Below, in pieces: positions 58,829 to 64,000 of a stretch of DNA of 64,000 bases. The stretch spans positions 133,015 through 197,014 of the forward strand of contig QRFJ01003336.1 in NCBI GenBank assembly GCA_006176705.1, written 5' to 3'. The notes beneath the pieces are model-generated. The model made no database searches, had not been told where the DNA came from, and saw only the letters and a program-made list of their open reading frames with translations. How positions within the stretch are numbered: the stretch's first letter is position 1; each line of letters opens with the position of its first letter. The DNA comes from Cocos nucifera. Taxonomy: Eukaryota; Streptophyta; Magnoliopsida; Arecales; Arecaceae. The position numbers were made by a program, and so were the translations under genes.

Positions 58829-59402
58829 AGACCCTGCGCCCAACCCTAATTCTAAGTAAATGCTATTAGACACGCCCCAAGGCTGCCTCTCCCCTCCTTC
58901 TCCATGCCATAGTCTCTTCTCCCCTTGCTCTCCACGTCCAAAAAGTGTTTTGGATTTAGGTTGGTGCGATTCAGATCAAAGAAAGGCGATCAAAAGCAAG
59001 AAGGCTGCGCTGCTGCAAAAGGACGACTGCAGATCTTCAAAAGAGTTTTGAAGATCCTCCAGATCAGATCCAGATCTGATTTTTGGAGGTGTGATAGAGA
59101 AGAAGAGGATCTCCAGATCCAACCCGAGTGGATACCGGTAGAGGCCAGGCGCTTGCGTGGCTAAGATCCAGAACCTTCCGCTGCAATCAGGATCATCTAC
59201 AGGGTAATAGGATTACCCAAATCAGGTAAATTAAATTTGATTTAATTTATCTTATTTTATTTTATTTATTAAAATAATAAAATAATCAGATCTGAAACAT
59301 ATCAAGATCTGATTGAGATCAAGAGAAAATTTTTGAAATATATCTCTTGATCTAATCAGATCTGGACGAACCTGGACCGGGAAATCAGGATTTCCCTTCA
59401 AC

Positions 59403-59414
59403 TGGTATCAGAGC
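59403..59414 (+). other. Primer-binding site, initiator-Met tRNA type
   Basis: TGGTATCAGAGC followed by CATGG, the common plant primer site complementary to the 3' end of tRNA-iMet, two bases after the LTR end. Confidence 0.92.
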
Positions 59415-61280
59415 CATGGTTCTAAAATTATTTAGATCTGATTTTAAATTTTATTTTAATTAGAAAATAAAGTGATTTCAGATGTCACATGAGATGTGAT
59501 CAGATCTGAAATCAGAAAAATTAAAATTAAATGATTTGGATCTAAGAACATGAAGATATGCATGACTAGTTCTAGAATAGAATAGTTCTATAGAATAGTT
59601 TTGCATGTCTTTTGATTTAATCTGATTAAATCATATTTTAGATCTTCTTATTTACTATTTTTTGATATTATAAGTGTTATAATAACATCTGATAAAACAG
59701 CAAATAAAAAATTATTTAATTTTAAATATCATATGAGATATGATAGATGCATGACTAGACTAGTTGTAGAATAGTTCTACATAATTGTCTAGATTAGAAT
59801 TTATTTTGATTAGATCAATTTAAATCTAATTTTTTAGATTATTATGAGATAATTTAGATCTGAAAAAACATGCATGATTTGATACATGAGATGTATGCAA
59901 AATATGCCATGATTAGATCTAAATTTGTATATGAGATATATGATATAGATCTATAACTATGTTTTGTAGTATTGAATGTTCCTGATTAAGGCGTTCCTCT
60001 TGGCCGTCCGGTCATAAGAATGAAGAAGGGTTTAAAGGCCCTCTCTTCCCATTCGATGGGGTGTTCTTATGACGTGTAGGGGTGCTGCGTGTTCGTCCTT
60101 AATCAGAAACCCAAAACTTACTTTCTGCAAAACCCTAGATCCTGAAACCCTAGGATTTATTGTGCATATTTTGTTTATGAACCCAACTTAATTAAGAATT
60201 AAGTTTATGGAATATTAATTAGGTCTAAAATTGAGAATTTCAGATCTAAGACATATTCATAATACTGGGTTCGGGCTTGGGTAGCTCAATTAGGTCTAAG
60301 CGGTTGATCAAACCGAATCAAGAGTTGGTTAGATGGGATCAACAATGCTTAAATTGACCAGCCTAATAGGATTAAGTCTGGGTCAAGATCGAGTCACGAT
60401 CAAGCAAGACCTAATTAGGCTCAGAGGTTAGAGTCTGGATTGTAGGCTAACCCAATTGGTTCTGACTCAACAATTTGGTGTCTAAGGTAAGTTTGGCACA
60501 GACGACCGACTGGTTTTTAATTGGAAGCTACTCGACCTGAATGCGTTCTTGTGCGAGTTAACGGCATATTCCTTCCACCGGTCTCACTTACCTGGCCATA
60601 TCTGTTGACACAGTTCTGATCTGAGGTGGTCAATAATCCGAGCTAACCCATGCCACTAGGTTAGTCATAATTGTTATGACTAAGCCAAGTCTAGTTTAAT
60701 GAGACCTGAATCAATTCTCCCTAAGAAAAGATTAAGTCCGAGGTCTTCCACCATTGTAGACGTGCGGGCCCTTCCCGGGGTTGATTGTTCTCGGCTGGAT
60801 ACAGTGGCTCAGTTGCACCGGAAAGATGCAACCATGTCTATTAGGCATTGGATGCTATGGGCTGGAGGATGAGTTGGGCTCAATATTTCGGATACGGTGA
60901 GAGACCCAATTAGGAACCCAGTCTATGCAAATGGTGGGTCTGACTTAACTAAGGAGTGGATCAATATTCCGGATACGGTGAGATTCATGAATTAGAGACC
61001 AAGTTTGGGTGCACCATGATTAGAGAATCATTGAACAAGAGTTGTTCACTCATTGGCTAACCCATCACCAATAACTGTTAGGTGAGGTGATGAGTCAGTT
61101 GGTGAGACCGCACCACCCACTAGAAATCATCAATCGCGGAGATTTTCGCATCTCTACAGAGGGAGTGTAGGGATCCGAGAAAATAGTGGGAGCTAATTTG
61201 TTTAAAAATAAAATCCCTAAACAAATTGGTCAAGTCAAAATTACAGTATCTAACTAGAATCTTTGACTCTCTACAGGAAA
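59415..61280 (+). other. Untranslated leader of element G
   Basis: About 1.87 kb without a coding frame. The first 600 bp repeat AGATCTGA-like words. It contains a hairpin candidate at 60,011-60,073 (10-bp perfect arms) and a repeated phrase TCAATATT(T/C)CGGATACGGTGAGA at about 60,879 and 60,961. A pyrimidine run ending CTCTACAG just before the gag ATG resembles a 3' splice site. Confidence 0.6.
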
Positions 61281-61960
61281 ATGTCTGCGTCCAACCCACT
61301 GGCACGTATCCTAGACACACATAGACTGACTGGACCCAATTATAAAGATTGGCTCAGGAACTACAAAATTATTTTGGGTTCAGAGAAGTTAACACATGTT
61401 TTGGACCAGGACCCTCCCACCTTACCAGCTCGTCCATCCACTGAACAGAGAGCGTCTCTGGAAAAATGGATTGACGAAGACAATAAGGCCAGATACTACA
61501 TGTTGGGCTCGATGTCTGATGAGCTCCAGCGCCAACATGAAGATATCGGGACTGCTCGCCAAATGTTGGCTCACCTGCAGGAGATGTTTGGTGAACAGAG
61601 TCGCGCAGCCAAATATCAAGTCATAAAATGACTTTTTAAGGCTAAGATGCGTGATGGGCAGTCAGTCCAAGATCACTGTCTGACAATGATCAAGGACATG
61701 GAAGAGCTTGAGAAGCTCGGTGTGAAGTTGGACTTGGATTTGCAGAACGATATTATTCTGCAATCCTTGACTGATGCATATGGGCAATTCATCATGAATT
61801 ACCACATGCATAAACTTCAGAATTCCTTGGCCGAGTTGATGAATATGCTGGTTACCGCTGAGCTTTCTATGAAAGGTTCTAAAGGCTCAGTTCTTGCTAT
61901 GGAACGGACTTCTTCCAAAAGAAAGTCTTATGGAAAGAAAAAAGAAGTCTGTGAAAAAGC
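61281..61960 (+). pseudogene. Element G gag
   Basis: Starts MSASNPLARIL at 61,281 (the codon upstream at 61,263 is TTG). The N-terminal half has GPNYKDWLRNYKIILGSEK, then WLTH/LDQ-type sequence, typical of copia Gag. An in-frame TGA at 61,629 splits it; the frame continues LFKAKMRDGQSVQDH to about 61,940, where a frameshift moves it to the frame of 61,894-62,928. The zinc knuckle CFHCNSDGHWKRNC (CX2CX4HX4C, 62,027-62,068) follows. Confidence 0.88.
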
Positions 61961-64000
61961 AAAAGGTGGAAGGATCAAAGAAGAAGAAGGCAGAATCGAA
62001 GAAAAAGGCCGATGGCAAAGGAAAGTGTTTCCATTGCAACAGCGACGGCCATTGGAAGCGGAACTGCCCTACTTACCTGGCCACCCTGAAGAACAAGAAG
62101 GAAGGTCCTTCTGGAGGTATGCTCGTTATTGAGTCTAACCTTACGGTTTCTTCTGCATCCAGTTGGGTGCTTGACTCTGGTTCTAGTGCTCATCTGTGCA
62201 CTTCTATGCAGGGTCTTGAGGATAGCAGGAGGCTGAGGGATGGAGACATGATCCTACGCATCGGTAATGGAGCAAGAGTTGCTGCAGTAGCCATGGGAAT
62301 ATACCCTCTGCGATTACCATCTGGTTTAGACTTAGTTTTAAAAGACTGTTATTATGTGCCTGCAGCTAGCAGGAATTTGATTTCTGTTTCATGCTTAGCA
62401 CAAGAAGGTTATGTGATCACCTTCTTTAAGGACCATTGTAACATTCTTTATGAAAGAAATAAAATTGCAAATGGTTTCCTTGTTAATGGTCTTTATCAGT
62501 TGCATATTGATGTACCTATTTTAACTATCGAGCAAAACGTGAATGCCAAACGACCTAGGGATAGTCCAAACGACAGATATCTATGGCACCTGAGATTAGG
62601 TCATATAGCAGAAGATAGGATTAACAAATTGGAGAAAAATGGGCTATTGAGTCCATTGACTTTTGAGTCATATCCAACTTGTGAATCTTGTCTTCAAGGC
62701 AAAATGACTAAACTTCCTTTTGTTGGACATGGGGAGAGGGCCACAGATCTCCTTGCCCTAGTACATACTGATGTGTGCGGCCCATTTGATGTGCCGGCTA
62801 GAGGCAATTTTGTCTACTTCATTACCTTTACCGATGATCTGTCTAGGTATGGGTATGTGTATCTTATGAGACACAAGTCTGAAGCTTTTGAAAAGTTCAA
62901 AGAATTCAGACATGAAGTAGAAAAATAAATTGGAAAACCCATTAAGGTTCTTCGATCAGATCGAGGAGGTGAATACCTTAGCCGGAAATTCCTAAACTAT
63001 CTTAAGAAAAATGGCATAGTCTCTCAATGGACTCCACCAGGAACACCTCAACTCAACGGGATTTCAGAACGGAGAAATCGGAACTCTATTGGATATGGTT
63101 CGATCCATGATGAGCTTCACAGACCTCCCTGATTTCCTTTGGGGACCTCATTATTAACTTCAATCTATTTACTGAATAGGGTTCCCTCTAAAATCGTTCC
63201 TACCACACCGTATGAGATATGGCACGGTAAGAAACCAAGTCTGAGTCATCTCAGAATTTGGGGTTGTCCGGCTTATGTCAAAAGACAACAAGCGGACAAG
63301 TTAGAATTTAGGTCCTTTAGAGCTCGATTCATAGGATATCCTAAAGAGTCATTAGGATACTATTTCTACATTCCAGAAGACCACAATGTGATTGTGAGTC
63401 GACATGCCATATTTCTTGAAAAAAAATAGTTTATTCAAGATAGTGGCATTGGAAAGCAGATTAAGCTTGATGAGAAAGTCTCACAAGCAGAACGAGCTAA
63501 GGACCAATTGGAACCAAATCAGGTTGAGCCAATAAGAACACTACCTCCTCCACCTCGTAGATCGGAAAGAGTTTTCCATCCCCCTGAAAGATACTTAGGT
63601 ATTATTTCAGAGGACGTAGAGGAAATGTTCCTCATAGGTAATGGTGCTCATGGTGATGATCCCAAAACCTACAACGAGGCGATATCAGATATCGACTCCG
63701 AGAAATGGCTTGAGGCAATGAAGTCAGAGATTCGACTCGATGCACTCAAACCAAGTCTGGACCTTGGTAGATCCACCAGAAGGTATAGTACCTATTGGGT
63801 GTAAATGGATCTTCAAGAGAAAGATTGGTGCAGATGGGAATGTGGAGACATTCAAGGCTAGACTGGTGGCAAAAGGTTATAGTCAACGTGAAGGCATTGA
63901 CTATCAGGATACCTTTTTCCCCGGTAGCTATGCTAAAATCCATCCGCACATTGCTTGCTGTTGCAGCCTATTTTGATTATGAAATATGGCAAATGGACGT
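61960..64000 (+). pseudogene. Element G protease, integrase and start of reverse transcriptase
   Basis: Protease: SSWVLDSGSSAHLC near 62,158. Integrase zinc part: WHLRLGHIAEDRINKLE and CESCLQGK; core: HTDVCGPF, FTDDLSRYGYVYLM, then after a TAA at 62,926 KVLRSDRGGEY and GISERRN (third catalytic residue), a frameshift at about 63,080, and the pre-RT IWGCPAYVKRQQ, GYPKESLGYYFY. A stop at 63,427 and a frameshift near 63,740 precede the RT start (WTLVDPPEG, GCKWIFKRKIGADG, then YEIWQMD at the window edge). All D,D-E positions seem present, but the frame is broken. Confidence 0.85.

Larger units (their letters stand above)
57124..59400 (+). repeat. Element G 5' LTR
   Basis: Begins TGTTAGATATATGTG and ends GATTTCCCTTCA at 59,400, two bases before the primer site. 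U3 carries a dense W-box cluster at 58,448-58,514, and a TATA box lies at 58,821-58,828, so U3 spans about 1.7 kb and R-U5 about 550 bp. The long LTR is within the range of several plant copia lineages (for example Angela/Tork-like); the lineage was not resolved. Confidence 0.88.
57124..64000 (+). mobile_element. Element G: Ty1-copia retrotransposon, 3' end outside the window
   Basis: Consists of a 2,277-bp 5' LTR, an iMet-type primer site, a ~1.9 kb leader and a gag-PR-INT-RT polyprotein gene with stops and frameshifts, running to the window end. Integrase precedes RT, which defines copia. It is inserted in an older LTR of its own family; the left flank 57,119-57,123 is TGAGC and should recur after the 3' LTR. 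Confidence 0.92.

Noticed and set aside
54910..59400. Reading 54,910 and 57,124 as the two LTRs of one short element
   Set aside because: The sequence between them is only more LTR plus a solo LTR, the first copy is truncated, and the primer site and gag follow the second copy; nesting explains it better.

Overview
This looks like nuclear DNA of a flowering plant, probably a monocot (palm-like genomes have this texture, but nothing here proves the species). The evidence is long AT-rich intergenic DNA, plant-type LTR retrotransposons (Ty3-gypsy of the Tat lineage with a second RNase H domain, and Ty1-copia primed by initiator-Met tRNA), GT-AG introns inside a transposon gene, and one small gene resembling the plant-specific SIAMESE-RELATED (SMR) cyclin-dependent kinase inhibitors. 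No rRNA, CRISPR or bacterial-type genes were seen.

Layout. 1-933 is the 3' end of a plus-strand LTR retrotransposon. 934-20,368 is mostly host intergenic DNA with AT microsatellites, a diverged 0.5 kb direct duplication and possible MITE remnants. It holds the only convincing host gene, the SMR-like gene on the minus strand at 7,865-8,170, with a TATA box, a (GA)20 tract and palindromic/TCP-type motifs upstream. 20,369-21,514 is a head-to-head (foldback) pair of LTRs. 22,941-33,190 (element A) and 33,482-50,270 (element B) are two minus-strand Tat-lineage gypsy elements of one family. Each has equal-length LTRs and a perfect 5-bp target duplication, and they lie only 291 bp apart. Each carries gag-PR-RT-RNH-aRNH-INT, then an array of 57-bp palindromic repeats, then an antisense ORF (aORF) that reads on the plus strand and has one or two GT-AG introns.

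Element C (35,481-41,420, plus strand) is a gag-only non-autonomous element inserted into an aORF exon of B. It has identical-length 832-bp LTRs, a ~2.2 kb array of 41/42-bp repeats and a primer-binding site closely resembling that of A and B. 50,276-53,430 is intergenic. 53,430-54,380 is a degenerate AT-rich repeat array followed by a GC-rich block. From 54,910 there is a copia LTR fragment (H) that is split by a solo LTR of the C family (F, 55,464-56,518, perfect TTGGC duplication). H is then cut at 57,123 by a younger copia element of the same family (G), whose 2.3 kb 5' LTR, iMet primer site, long leader and broken gag-pol run off the window end.

Insertion order that follows from the nesting: B before C; H before F and before G. 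All element coding regions seen carry stops, frameshifts or deletions, and LTR pairs differ by roughly 13-17% over the first ~260-300 bases (hand counts, mostly transitions). The elements are therefore old and not autonomous as they stand. About two thirds of the window is transposon-derived.
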